64,000 nt of DNA from Takakia lepidozioides (Eukaryota; Streptophyta; Takakiopsida; Takakiales; Takakiaceae), in NCBI GenBank assembly GCA_030704615.1, contig CM060734.1:61706042-61770041 (forward strand). The letters are read 5' to 3'. How positions within the stretch are numbered: position 1 is the first letter of the stretch; each line of letters starts with the position of its first letter. A model generated the notes under the pieces. The model had not been told where the DNA came from, made no database searches, and was given only the letters and a program-made list of their open reading frames with translations. Shown piece by piece: positions 34,162 through 46,111 of the stretch. Made by a program: the position numbers and the translations under genes.

Positions 34162-37100
34162 ATGGGGTCGGGCAAGCCGAAGCGAAAGCGGAACGGCCCA
34201 AAAGATGATGATTCCGGTGAGCCCGATGGGGGCGACGTGTCACCGAGGCGGCCGTTTGAGGAAGCGATTAATGTTTCCGAAAACGAGGCCGCTCAGGAGC
34301 GGGAGGAATCCGAGGAGTCGGAGCCCGAGGAATCTTTGAGAGCTCCGACAAACCAAGAGATGCCTCCCATGCCGGCAGCCTTTTGGGAAGGGTTGTTGGC
34401 GCAGTTTGGCGGGACGTTGAAAGACGTGTTGAAGGCGGCTAATGCCACTTCCACCAAGGCAAAGTTTAAGGTGAAGCCTAAGGAACCCGGCACCTTCGAG
34501 GGCGTTTGAAACCGGAAGGCACTCAACACCTGGCTCCTGGAGCTAGAGCAGTACTTCCGGGCGGCCAAGTTGAGTGACGAGGATCGGGTGGAAGTGGCTC
34601 CCACCTATTTGAGGGGCTATGCTCAACAATGGTGGCAGAAACGCCTTCACGACCGAGGCCCAAGCCCGGAAACCTTGAACTGGAGTGAGTTCAAGGAATT
34701 GATGAAGAGACAGTTTGTGCCCCTCAACGCATCCTGGCTTGCCCGGGACAAGATGAGGAATTTGAAGCAAACAGATGACATTCGGGGGTATGTCCAGGCT
34801 TTCAATGTGCTGTTGCTCGAAGTCGCGGACATGGCAGAACCAGAAATGGTCTTCAACTTTGTGGCGGGACTGGCCCCATGGGCTAGGCGGAAGTTGGAGG
34901 AGAAGCCACCCAAGACTTTGAACGAGGCAATTGAGAGAGCTGAATGTTTCTCGGATGTCCCTAGGGGTGAGAGACAAGGCCGTACGGAGCTGAACCACAA
35001 GAAGACCCGGCGGGAAGGTGACTCCTCCCGACCGGAAAAGAAGTGGGATAGGCCACGCGGCGAAAATGGCACGTGGAAATCGAAGGGAGGTCCTTCACAC
35101 GTCAAGGCGGCACCCGGTGCTTCGAAAGGAAAAGCGGGTGGAGCGACTTATGGCGGACAGAAGGCGACCTTTGATGGAGTGTGTTTCAATTGCGGGGAGC
35201 CCGGGCACATGGCCAAGAAGTGCACGAAGCCCCGACAATTGAACATGACTCGGGCGACCACGGAGCTGTCGGAAGATACCATCAGTCGCTTGGTGGAAGC
35301 GGTGGTCGCCAGGACTTGCAAGGTAGGCAAATTTTCTTGTGAGTTGTATCAGGAAACTGGCGCCTTACGAAAAGGGAGTCAGTTATTGTTCGTGGATGGG
35401 ATAATATCCGGAACTAATGTGTCGTTGTTGGTGGACACAGGAGCGTCGCACTCCTTCATGACGCCGGCGGCGGCGCGAAAGTTGGGACTCCCGACAAGTG
35501 ACGTGGGGGCCTCTATTGAGGTGCGCTCTGCCAAAGGAGAACCTCAGTTGGCGACAAGGTTGGCGTTTGATGTTCCTCTCCAACTGGGGAGTTGGGAGGG
35601 ACGTGAGAACTTCACTATCTGCGAGATCGATGGAGTGGATCTCATTTTGGGAATGACCTTTTTGAGCAAATCCGGAGCGGTCATAGATGGCCGCAAGAGA
35701 GTAGTCACGCTGCCATGTGGGAATGGTGGCGAGGTTTTACGAGTGTCGGAAACGCCCAAATCCGTGGGAGGGCGAATAAACCTTCTATCAGCAAAGGAGT
35801 GGGCCGTGGAGGAGACACACGAGTCCCAGTTTTTGCTTTACATTAGAGAAGTGAAAGGAGAAGGCGATGGGGAGCCGAGCCCAGATTGGATCAAGGGGAT
35901 TTTGGAGAAATACCAGGATGTGATGCCGGAGGATTTACCAAGCGGCTTGCCACCGCGAAGAGGAGTTGACCACAAAATTGAGGTGATACCGGGATCGGAA
36001 CCGCCTGCCAAGGCGCCCTACCGGTTGAGCCACAAAGAGTTGGTCGAGCTGAAGACTCAGCTCAAAGATCTAATGTCAAAGGGGTACATCCGGCCGAGTA
36101 AGTCACCTTACGGAGCCCCGGTGCTATTTGCAGACAAGAAGGATGGGACGCTGCGGATGTGTGTCGATTACAGGGCTCTGAATAAGGTGACTATCAAAAA
36201 CCGGTACCCTTTGCCAAGGATCGACGACCTCTTCGATCGGTTGGCAGGAGCGAAGTATTTCAGCCGGATCGACTTGCGCTCCGGTTATCACCAAATCCGG
36301 GTGGCGGAAGGAGATGAGGAGAAGACCGCGTGCAGGACAAGGTATGGTTCATATGAGTTCTTGGTGATGCCTTTTGGGCTCACCAATGCACCAGCGACAT
36401 TTAGCACGCTGATGAACAGCCTTTTCCAGGAGTGGTTGGATGACTTTGTGATCGTGTACATCGACGACATCTTGGTGTACTCGAAAACAAAGGAGGAGCA
36501 CCTGGAGCACCTCAAAAGGGTGTTCCAAAAATTGCGAGAAGGGAAGCTGTATGCCAAAGCTTCAAAGTGCGAATTCGGGGTCACAAAAGTGGAGTTCTTG
36601 GGGCACGTGATTACACAGGATGGGATCAAAATGGATGACAGAAAGGTGAGGGCGATCTTGGACTGGGAGCCTCCGACTTCGGTCCCGGGAGTGCGATCCT
36701 TCCTAGGACTCGCCTCCTATTACCGGAAGTATGTGAGAAATTTCGCCAAGATCGCGGGGCCGCTGTCGGACCTTCTGTGTAAATCCAAAGTCTGGGTATG
36801 GAACACATTTTGTGGCCAAGCTTTTGCTGAATTGAAGCAGCGGATGACGGAAGCTCCAGTCTTAAAAATCCCGGAGTTCGATCGTCCGTTTGAGATTCAT
36901 ACAGATGCATCGGACTTCGCAATTGGGGGTGTACTTATGCAAGATGGACGTCCAGTGGCTTACGAAAGTAAGAAACTGAATGAAGTGGAGCGACGGTGGC
37001 CGACGCACGAAAAAGAGATGAAGGCGGTGGTACATTGCCTTGAACTCTGGCGCCACTATGTTGGTTCCAACCCAGTGAAGGTGTTCACGGACAATGTCAC

Positions 37101-38724
37101 GGTGAAGTATTTTGCCACGCAGCCCAAGTTGTCCCCAAAACAACTTAGGTGGCAAGATACTTTGGCAGTGTTCGACGTGGATATCCAGTACAAACCGGGA
37201 CGGGACAATGTGGTGGCCGATGCTTTAAGTAGAAAGCAGCAGCTCTTGTTGGTGTACAAAGGCGAGACGGCGCTCCAAAGGAAGATCCGGAAGGCTTGCC
37301 GGAAGGATGAGCTGGCAAAGTGCGTGATGCAGAACTTGAGAATGGGGGTTAAATCGCAGTTCCACTTGCAAAACGGACTGCTCCGGTATAAGCAAAAACG
37401 TCTCTATGTGCCAAAGGGAGGGATCAGGGATAGTCTCTTGAGAGAATGCCATGATAGCCCGCTTGCGGGCCACGGTGGAGCCAAGCGCACTGCGGCACTC
37501 TTGAAGAAAGAGTATTTCTGGCCCAAACTGAGGGAGGAGGCAGAGGAGTATGTAAAGACATGCACCACATGCCAACAAAACCGGAGCGAGTATAAAAAGC
37601 AAGCGGGGCTGTTACAACCCTTGCCGATTCCAGAGGGGACTTGGGAAAGCGTCTCGATGGATTTCATGACTGCTATGCCGCTGTCAAAAGGATTCGATGC
37701 AATCATGGTGGTGGTAGATAGGTTCAGTAAAATGGCCCATTTCATCCCCACCAAGGAGACGGCAACTGCGCAGGAGACAGGGCGACTTTACTTCACCCAC
37801 GTCTTAAAGCATCATGGAGTCCCGAAGGATATTGTCTCGGACCGCGACCCAAAGTTTACGAGTAAATTCTGGAGAGCACTTTGGAAGAAGATGGGGACGA
37901 GGCTGAAGATGAGCACCGCCTTCCGACCTACGACGGACGGCCAAACGGAAAGAGTGAATTCCGTAGTGAAGCAATTCTTGCGGAATTACGTGTCGGCAGA
38001 CCAATCAGACTGGATGGAACACTTAGACGCGGCAGAGTTCTGTTATAATAACACAGAACACTCCGCGACGGGAGTTTCCCCTTTTGTGTTGGTCTATGGA
38101 AAAGCACCTCTGGTGCCGACAAGTTGGGCCGCCCAGGACGTTGAGGAACCAGCAGTAGCGGCGGTACTGGAAGAACGCGAGCGTTTGTTGAAGCTCGCAA
38201 AGTACAACATTGCCAAAGCTAGGAAACGGTATGAAAGGCAGGCGAATCGGAAGCGGAGGGAAGTGAAGTTTGAGGCAGGCACAGAGGTCTGGTTGAACAT
38301 CAAGAATTTTCGACTACCTCCGGAAATGAGTCCGAAGTTCGTACCTCCGTATGCGGGTCCCTTTCGCATTCGGAGGGTTATGAATGAGGATGTGTATGAA
38401 TTGGAGCTGCCAGCAAACAGCAAGGTGCACCCAGTATTCCATGTCTCCCTTTTGAAGCCTTACTTCAAAGATGAAGCACGTCCGAATCGTCAGCAAGTGT
38501 TGCGTCCGCCACCTATGCTGTTGGATCATGAAAATGAACCCGAGTACGAGGTGGAGGCAATACTTAAGTCGAGGAGGTTCAAGAACCGAGAAACGGAGTA
38601 TCTCGTCAAATGGAAGGGCTATCATCTTGTGGAGGCATCTTGGGTGCGTGCCTCAGAAATGGGAAACGCATCCGAGGCAGTTGCAGCGTTCGAAGGGCGA
38701 CCTCAAAAGCGGAAGAAGCGTTGA
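34162..38724 (+). CDS. Chromovirus gag-pol polyprotein, single frame with one TGA
   Basis: The frame opens at ATG 34162 and runs about 1520 codons to TGA at 38724. In order: acidic N-terminus; Gag core with RGYAQQWWQ near 34610; zinc knuckle [14 protein letters not shown] near 35182; protease VDTGASHSF near 35432; RT with YIDDILVYS near 36457; RNase H with [11 protein letters not shown] near 36898; integrase HHCC finger ([10 protein letters not shown] to CTTCQQNR, about 37450-37580) and D-D-E core; and a C-terminal chromodomain with YLVKWKGY near 38600. The only break is TGA at 34507-34509 in Gag, in a context (G-V-stop-N-R-K) where Trp would fit, so a single TGG to TGA change may have inactivated it, unless it is read through. 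The strict ORF after the stop starts at 34570. Confidence 0.95.
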
Positions 38725-39629
38725 TGGGGACATCAACCTTGGAGCGTGGGGGAGAAATGCATGCTTAGCCCGGTTTAGCTAGCTCAGGAATCCGATTGCA
38801 AAAACTTGTATTGTACAAAAATTTGTGATAAAGGAAATGGGTTCCAAATATTGTGCGTCCTATTGTGTTTGGAATGGTGATGCATGGTGTGGTTGGCTGG
38901 TGTGTAGAATGCATGCTAGCTTACAAAAGTGGGAGAGGTAAATTGGGTTAATCGTGTGTTTGCGCAGTGCCGAAATCGGGTGACTCCCATCCAAGGGGCA
39001 AGGAAACTTGCGCCTTATTTGGGAGTTCAAGTGCTAGTGCGCACCTGGCGCGTGCGCGTACTATAACTGCGCTACCGAGGGGGTTGCCTTGTAGTGCGGG
39101 CTAACGCGGAAGCTACGTGCTTCCGTTCACGTACTATAATCGTGTAGCCTCGGGACGAAGTCGTAGTGCGGCTTCGGCGTGTTCCCGTACCTCAGGCCAG
39201 CATTCCAAGGCGGACCCAATTGTAGTGATTGGGGCGCACGGTTGGTTCAAGGTTATCTTCCTAGTCAAAGAGGGTTCCAGGTGAACCCTTGCTCAAGGTG
39301 ATGCCAAAAGCGGCATCATGAGCGATCGCAAGCAATGTTGTTGCAGTAAGGCGATTCGATCCTCGGGGAGGATCGTTCCTTGGCCTTGAAGTAGGCCAAG
39401 AAGAGTGCACTGGGGGAGCTGGAGAGGCTCCACCCTTGGCCGGGACTTGGAGGAAGTCGGCCGAACTAGCTAGTGGAGAGTGGAGTCAAGTGTGGGGTTT
39501 GGTTCTTTGCCATGGGACGCCATGGTACGGAAACAAACTCCTTGATGTGGGACGCCACAACTTGGACGTTCGTTTCTACAAAATGGACAAAGTCGATGAG
39601 GACATCGACTCCCTGTTGGTAGGGGTGTG
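38725..39629 (+). other. Chromovirus 3' non-coding region with an early purine tract
   Basis: About 900 bases separate pol from the 3' LTR. A purine-rich run GCGTGGGGGAGAAA lies only about 20 bases after the stop (38743-38756), while the bases right before the LTR (TTGGTAGGGGTG) make a weak tract. The region also has internal repeats around CGTACTATAA (39055 and 39131). No coding frame is supported. Confidence 0.6.
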
Positions 39630-40352
39630 TGTCGCGGCCCTTTGCCTTGAGGGCAGGGGGTCGGGACACATGAGGGGCTGCCCCTGTGGTGGGGGCAGCG
39701 GCAGCGATAGGTATGGGGGGCTGAAGCACCCTTGAGTGCCCAAGGCACTCAAGGAGGCGGAGGCGCTCACTAGGTGGAGCCCCGCACACCGGGTTGCGGT
39801 GGAGGTGGCTCCACAAGGGGTGGTGGTAGCTTAGTGGGACTTAGTGGGGGTGGCATAGGACTCACCATGGGGAGGAGACCTCGAGGTGGGAGTCGTGGGG
39901 AGTCTTGGGACTCATCACGGTCCATTGGGGCCGCGGTGAGTGGGCCAAGACTCACCGCGACTCACCACCGGGAGTCGAGGGTTTTCGTGGTGGTTCGCCA
40001 TAAAATGGCATGGCTGGTTATGAAACCCCCGCGGACAGCTACAGAAGTATATATAGGGAGTAGTAACCCCGAGAACGGTGCAAGCCCGTTGGTGACCAAA
40101 AACTAGTGAGTAAGCGAGCGAGCCGGAAAGCGACCAAAGAGTGGGGAGCTGTTCCGGACTGCCATCTACCAAAGGGAATTCTCCTAGTCCCAAATAGGTG
40201 GAGGGTTTAGAGGGAAGCGGAAGGGGACCGTTATGTCCCGGTGAGCAGCCGAAACTCCAAGTTGGCCTGGGGGCCAGGTTGGGAGTCAGGCGCGCGCATC
40301 AAAGCGAGTAACTATGACTTGAAGGGAGTTTACCGAACTGAGGTGTGCGACA
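39630..40352 (+). repeat. 3' LTR of the chromovirus
   Basis: Same 723-bp length and, as far as I can compare, the same sequence as the 5' LTR, including the inverted repeat at 39730-39754. Followed by the target duplication GCTTT. Confidence 0.95.
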
Positions 40353-40437
40353 GCTTTACAGAAGAATGTAGTTGGTGTCTTATTTCAACAGATTCAGGAA
40401 GTCAGGCAGGCAGGAACGAATATGTATCAAGGCGAAA

Positions 40438-41655
40438 GTGATGATCGGCATCACCTTCGCCATTGCTTTATTTAAGCAAAGAATGCGATGTTCATTATGA
40501 TTCAAGAGTGACAGGGAACTAAAGACGCATCTTGCAATGACGTCGAAGCGATGATCGGTAACGATCATCGCTTTGAGGTCCATTCCCTTCTTGTTCAGAA
40601 CAGTTTAGAAATGGCGTGGTCTTTCAGGAAAGTGATGATCGGTACCGACCATCACATTCAACTCCCATTGTTTGTGCATCCCTTGGCACTTAAATAGTGA
40701 TGGTCGGTACCGATCATCACTTTCGGCAATGACCGCATGTTAACCCAAAATCCTTTCTTGCACTGGAAGCCTTTGTACAATGAAATTCTTTAGGTGGAGA
40801 AATGTCCATTCAACTTCATATTTGGAATTGGAGAAACAGAAAAGTGATGGTCGGTGTCGACCATTGCCTCCAAGTCCATTTCTATGCTCTATATCTCATA
40901 CAATGAAATGCAGATTTTTGTTGTGAAGTGAAGATTGGTGCCGACCATCACATCCAGACCTCATGGGTTGTGCTTCCCAAGGCAGTCTGATTGTAATGAT
41001 TGGTACCGACCATCACTGTTTGAACGGTTTGGCAATACACCAGAATCCATAAAAGGAGACCAAGTTGAGTGGGTGAAAGAAAGGATTCTGACTAAGAGTG
41101 ATGATCGGTGCCGGCCATCACACTCAGACGTCATGGGGTTCGCTTCCTAATGCAATCTGATTGTGATGATCGGTACCGATCATCACTTTTTGAACAGATT
41201 GGCAATGCACCAGAATCCAAGAGAGGACATCAAGTTCAATGTGTGATAGAGGGGATTCTGACTTTTAGTGATGATCGGTGCCGACCATCACATTTAGACC
41301 TCATGGGTTGTGCTTCCCAAGGCAGTCTGATTGTGATGATCGGTACCGACCATCACTTTTTGAACAGATTGGCAATGCACCAGAATCCAAAAGAGGACAT
41401 CAAGTTCAATGAGTGATAGAATGGGTTCTGACTTCTAGTGATGATCGGTGCCGACCATCACATTTAGACCTCGTGGGTGTTTGCATCCCAATGCTGTCTT
41501 GTGGTGATGTGCGGTACCGACCATCGCTTGCACCATCCTGATGGTTGGCACCGATCATCGCAATCTAGTGAGAACGGAGTCAAGGTGCATTGGGAAACCA
41601 AATAGGATTTCCATTCATTTGTTAGAAGACAAAGTGATGGTTGGTACTGATCGTC
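40438..41655. repeat. Cluster of family 1 palindromes (core GATCGGTACCGATC) in an intron of gene A
   Basis: About sixteen copies of a palindrome whose best form contains GATGATCGGTACCGATCATC occur at roughly 40438, 40546, 40629, 40697, 40841, 40926, 40997, 41096, 41162, 41268, 41332, 41438, 41503, 41540 and 41632. From about 40925 to 41535 they form a higher-order tandem repeat of about 170 bp with two palindromes per unit, one with TGCC and one with TACC at the centre. Further copies lie at 33357, 43577, 43712, 43806 and 45087, all between exons of gene A. The copies differ by compensating or single changes. Confidence 0.9.
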
Positions 41656-41725
41656 ACTGTGTTAAAATGTCTGTTTTCCAGAACACCAGTTGAATGTTGT
41701 TGTTGTTGCGGTTTTGGGTATGCAG

Positions 41726-44700
41726 AAGAATGTAAAGTCCAAGCAGGCAGAAATAGATGCAAAGGGCTCTGGAGAAGGGAACGACTCCACAAAGAGTTCT
41801 GAGAACAGCGAAGACAATGACGAGCCTGAGTTGCACTACCTTGACAAGGTGAAACAACTCATGTCATATCAAAAGGTAAATTCCCAAGAGGTTATTAGGG
41901 ACATGATCGTCTCTGGAGGACGTCTTGAAATCCCTCTCTGCCGGATGATCTCCATGCCTGTTGTTCGTCCTCCATTTTCGCATGACATTACCAAGTTGGA
42001 AACAGATTTCGTGCACAGGTATAGAATGGGTGCTCAAGTTTTTAACGTCTCACTGAAGGATACTAATGGTCACAGCACAAAAGTGAGCCCAGAGATTACG
42101 GACAACTGGGATGATTGCTGGAAGGATGTGAATGACGAGTTCGAAGACTCTCTGCTGCTTGGACATAACACCCAACAGTTCTGCAACCACATGTTCTATG
42201 TCTGGGACGGGAACCATCGCTTGCTAGCTTGGATGGGGTACATTGCGAAACACCATTCAAAAGACAAGAACAAGCATTGTGCTGTGGAGGCAATGGTTTT
42301 GGATCCTGGGAACGACATCGCCAGACTTTTGACAGTTATGCATGACGTGAACAAGTAGGACTTCCTAAGAAACCCATAGCCTTTCAAATTGCATGTTGTG
42401 CGCATTCAAGTCCAAATGTTAAATATTTCTTACGTATGCAATGTGTATTCCCTGTTTGCAGATCGACAGAGAAATCACATGTTACTACGAGCGTGGTCCA
42501 CACACTATTCCGCATTCAGAGAATTGGTTTGATGAAGCTTGATGAGTTCTGCACAGTGCTACATCCTGATGTCATCAAGAAGTGCGAAACATGAAGATCT
42601 GCAGGGACCTGGTACTCGTTGACCCGAGATGCATTTTTGGAGTACATGTATGCGGTATGGCCCAAACCACTTCTTCCTATGTTATTACATACAAATTTGC
42701 AATTGTATGTCTGCTAATCCAATCGTTGATACTTGCAGCAAGAACTGGCAGATGCCACCGAGAGGGGGAAATCTGCCGCACTACAGCAGAAGAGTTGAGG
42801 ACTGCTAAAGGAGTTGGAGCAGCCATAAAGAAGGAGTACGAGATAAGGAGAACGAAGCTGATGTCGGCCTTCCTGAAGCAATTGAGAATAATGGATCCCG
42901 GACTTGGGGAGGAGTTCCTTCTCCAAATCAAATCCCACTACGACAAGCATGTACATCCAGAGATGCAACAGGAGAAATTGCACAGGCTGGCTCTCTCTAT
43001 GGTTGACAACCAGACAAAAGTGAGATGGCTTGAGATTTGGAACTCGGATCAGACGGTGAAGGATCTGAATCAGTTCCCAAAAAGCACAATCTAGCCTGGC
43101 ACCAAGGTCGAGGGAATAAGTGATATTGTTTTTGATCAGTGGCTTCACAAGTCCACATTTTGGAGTCAGGTATTTGTGGATTCAAGTACCTGTTGTATAT
43201 GAAATATCCTATAGCTTTGTCATGCGCAATTCTGATACATGTTCCCATTGCAGCTGGAGAAACGCGCCATTCTTGTCCTAGAGCAGAATTTGAAGGACTT
43301 GAATATTTCGATGGTCTCACCACCACAGATGACCTTGGAGGCGTACATTAGAAAGTGGAAAGGTCTCACATGGCGGTATTGTTTCTTCCGAGAGTTCTCC
43401 AAGGATGGCAACATATTGAGGTCGAACGATTTCGACAGTCAAGTTGGAGGGGAGTGGGCGATGATGCGTGTTGTTTTCAGGTGTAGTGCCATACGCCTAT
43501 CTAGCACATTCTTTAAACTTTTTTCATGCCTCATTGAGAGAAGCTTTGTATTTATTTTCTGCTACACAGCAGTTTGGTGATGGTCGGTACCGATCATCAC
43601 ATCCACTGCTATGATATTCTCTAGTCAAACAGTTGTCACTGCTGATCATGTCTTTGTTTCCATCCTTAATCCTGCCTCTGTTATCATAGGCAGTCTGTTT
43701 CTGATGAATGAAGTGATGGTCGGTTCCGACCATCACATTTCCCATTTGTGCAGTCTACATAATCATAAGGATTTTCCAACCCATTTTGCATTCTCTCTCA
43801 TGTGAAAGTGATGATCGCCACCGATCATCACTTTCTTCTGCTTTCTGATATCTTGTTTTGGGGGATGGTGTTATTTTGAGCCTCCGCAGGTACACTAAAT
43901 ATGTGTTGATGGAAGGAAAACACCTGAGTGGAATCCCAGATTACCTGGACATGTGGTCCGATCCTGCCAACGATCCCACCATGTACACAGCTGGTATCTT
44001 GAGGGACTGGAGTCCTGCCCACTTCAGGGACTGTGGATGGTTACCTCGACTGCCCTCCAGAGCACACAACATTTCAAGAGCAGCAAATGAAGTATATGAA
44101 CAACCATGCGGAGATGCTGGCACCTTTGAACGACGAAGAGTACCAGAGGAACATTGCTTCATTGGCCGCCAAGGAGCCAGACGCGCAGGCAACTCCACAG
44201 AAAGGCAGGAAGGCGGGTCGAAAGGGGAAAGATCCAAAGGCTCCGGAGGTAGTAGCCAAGTCACCTGGGAAGCCTAAGGACAAAAAGAAGGAGAAGGCTA
44301 AGGGGAAGGAGAAGGCGAAGGAGAAAGAGACGGAAAAGGAGAAAGGTGAGGACAAGGAGAAAGATGAGACCACTGGGAGGTACACCCTCAGTGTTCAATG
44401 TCCATTCGATGCCAAGCCACACCCTTCCCGTGCGGACTTGGCAGGGCAGATCAAGATTGTGAATGAGGGATGGCTGGCGATGATGGAGACTCGGAGAAAG
44501 AGTTACTCGGGGTGCCATCACCAACTTGGGATAACATGATTTCATTTCTTAATCTGGTAAGAATCTTTCTCTTCACATGGGACTTTCAAATTTTGTGTAT
44601 GCCAATGTAGATGATGGTTTCTGTTGGGACCCTCATTTCTGTTTGACTTGAAATTATACCGGTATGCTGCAGGTGAGCAATGGTCCCTCATTCGTATGCG

Positions 44701-46111
44701 GTGTTCAAAAACCTTTTGCCGCTGACATGGTCATCCTTGACATCCCAGACAGCCTGCCTGTCCCCGACGTTCCTCCAAAGGGAAAGACTCCATCCTGGAA
44801 CAGATTCGATGAGAACTACTGGAGTTGGGTATTCGGCTTCTGCAATAATTTCCTTTCAGATGCAAGAACGCTTTTGCTCTTCCAGCCATGTGATAAGGAT
44901 AGTCGTAAGGGTCTGGCATCATACATGAAGTCGTCTGGGTTCGAAATTCTGAGGACATGGAATTGTGTGAACATCCTGTACCTTCTGAAAGGTGGTTGCC
45001 CTGGACAGCTGGTATGGCACCGCCCTACTCTGAACTGTTTCCCAATGTCTTTTCAGTTGTTTCTGCTGGCTTGCTCTACCACCATATGTGATGATCGGCA
45101 CCGATCATCACAAAAACATTCCATTGTAGTTTGCATTTGCAGTCCATGTTCTGTTCTTTCCTGCGCCATAATTTCTTTCGAATTTCTATGTCTCACTCCT
45201 ACCTTGCATCTTTGCCAGACAGGATGTTTGAGGCAATCTGCCTGAGGCGGATTCGCACTTCCAAAACACCTTCATCCGTTCGCAGCTTTGAAATTTCCGA
45301 CCAGGGGTGTTTTGTCAACCCCCCATATAAACCGTATGTGGATGACATGTTGTACAATTTCATGCACTCCAGTCAGACAGCCAAAAGACCAGACGGGTTT
45401 CCGTGGAGAGGTGCAAGGGAGAGAACCCCAGCGTTCATGCAGATGCTCTTGGAGTCATGCAGCCACCATTCTGCAAGGGTGGTCGACCTCACACTATCCA
45501 CAGGTTCGTTGGTTCAATATTGTTTCCATTTTGAAGGTCTTCCAGTTTGCATCCGATTTTGCATCCTCTACAACTTTCTTGAGGCTTTCTGTCTTGGCAG
45601 GTGCGACTTACCGTGCTTGCAAGGTTGGTGGGAGAAGCCTTTTTGGCATGGAGGGCGACACCGAACTATTCAAGAGTGTCCTCCTCCCTCTTGTGTCTGG
45701 CTCTACGTCTGGCACACAGACCGAACAAATTCAAATCAGCAGATCGACAACGACTTCTCATGTGAGTAAGTCAGCCATGGAAATGTCATTCCAATTTGGG
45801 TGCTTGTTCAATTTTGCATACATCAAAATTGCAGTATTAACTTTTATCACGCTTTGACTTGCAGGAACGACAGCGATGGATCTTCAGGAGAAACCCCCAT
45901 TTGTACTGAGACTGTTTTCGACAGTCCCCTTTCCACTTTTGTGCTTCCTGCCTATGCCGAAGCAATGGCACTTGAAATGGCTGAGGCTCTATCCCCTGAC
46001 TACTTATTGCCTGATCGCAGGAATAGCCATCGTAGATCCGGAGTTCTGAAATTCTTGGACTTGGATGCAGTAGACGCGGGGATACATTGTACTGACTCTG
46101 GATCAGACTGA
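41726..46111 (+). pseudogene. Gene A: ParB-like domain plus DNA N-methyltransferase-like domain, broken paralogue of gene B
   Basis: Exons I could place: 41726-42354 (ParB-like, with IPLCRMISMPVVR and WDGNHRLLAW), 42462-42647, 42739 to about 43019, about 43255-43480, 43890 to about 44552, 44673-45011 (DMVILDIPD, motif IV position), 45219-45503 (RTPAFMQMLLESC and VVDLTLST, motifs X and I), 45601-45761 (GATYRACKVGGRSLFGMEGD, rest of motif I and acidic motif II) and a last exon from 45865 to about 46111. Splice positions and phases match gene B wherever both can be read. Damage: TGA at 42592-42594, a frame change in the third exon, an extra base near 44041, a frame change near 44470-44500, and one base missing near 45229. 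Introns carry family 1 palindromes. Upstream exons probably lie beyond the chromovirus. The homology is clear from the gene B alignment; the domain names are my own motif reading. Confidence 0.75.

Larger units (their letters stand above)
33384..40352 (+). mobile_element. Chromodomain Ty3/gypsy retrotransposon (chromovirus), 6.97 kb, very young
   Basis: The two 723-bp LTRs (33384-34106 and 39630-40352) start TGTCGCGG and end GTGCGACA, and I see no difference between them. A perfect 5-bp target duplication GCTTT is at 33379-33383 and 40353-40357. The primer site TGGTATCAGAGC matches initiator tRNA-Met. One long gag-pol frame ends in a chromodomain. Identical LTRs mean a recent insertion. It sits in what appears to be an intron of gene A, directly beside a family 1 palindrome. 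Confidence 0.96.

Noticed and set aside
34507-34509. Alternative genetic code with TGA as Trp
   Set aside because: The protease gene and the chromovirus gag-pol frame both end properly at TGA, and other TGA codons here interrupt frames at non-Trp positions.
38757-39629. Alternative 3' LTR start right after the early purine tract
   Set aside because: The matching 5' sequence is absent, and both LTR ends are fixed at 33384 and 40352 by TG/CA ends and a perfect GCTTT duplication.
40438-41655. CRISPR-like array (regular palindromic repeats with spacers)
   Set aside because: The spacers are themselves repeated at 170 bp, repeat spacing is uneven elsewhere, and the host is a eukaryote with introns; no Cas genes are present.
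41690-41725. Start codon of gene A at 41690
   Set aside because: A pyrimidine-rich stretch ending TATGCAG at 41725 makes this an acceptor-bounded exon; gene B has further exons upstream of the ParB-like part.
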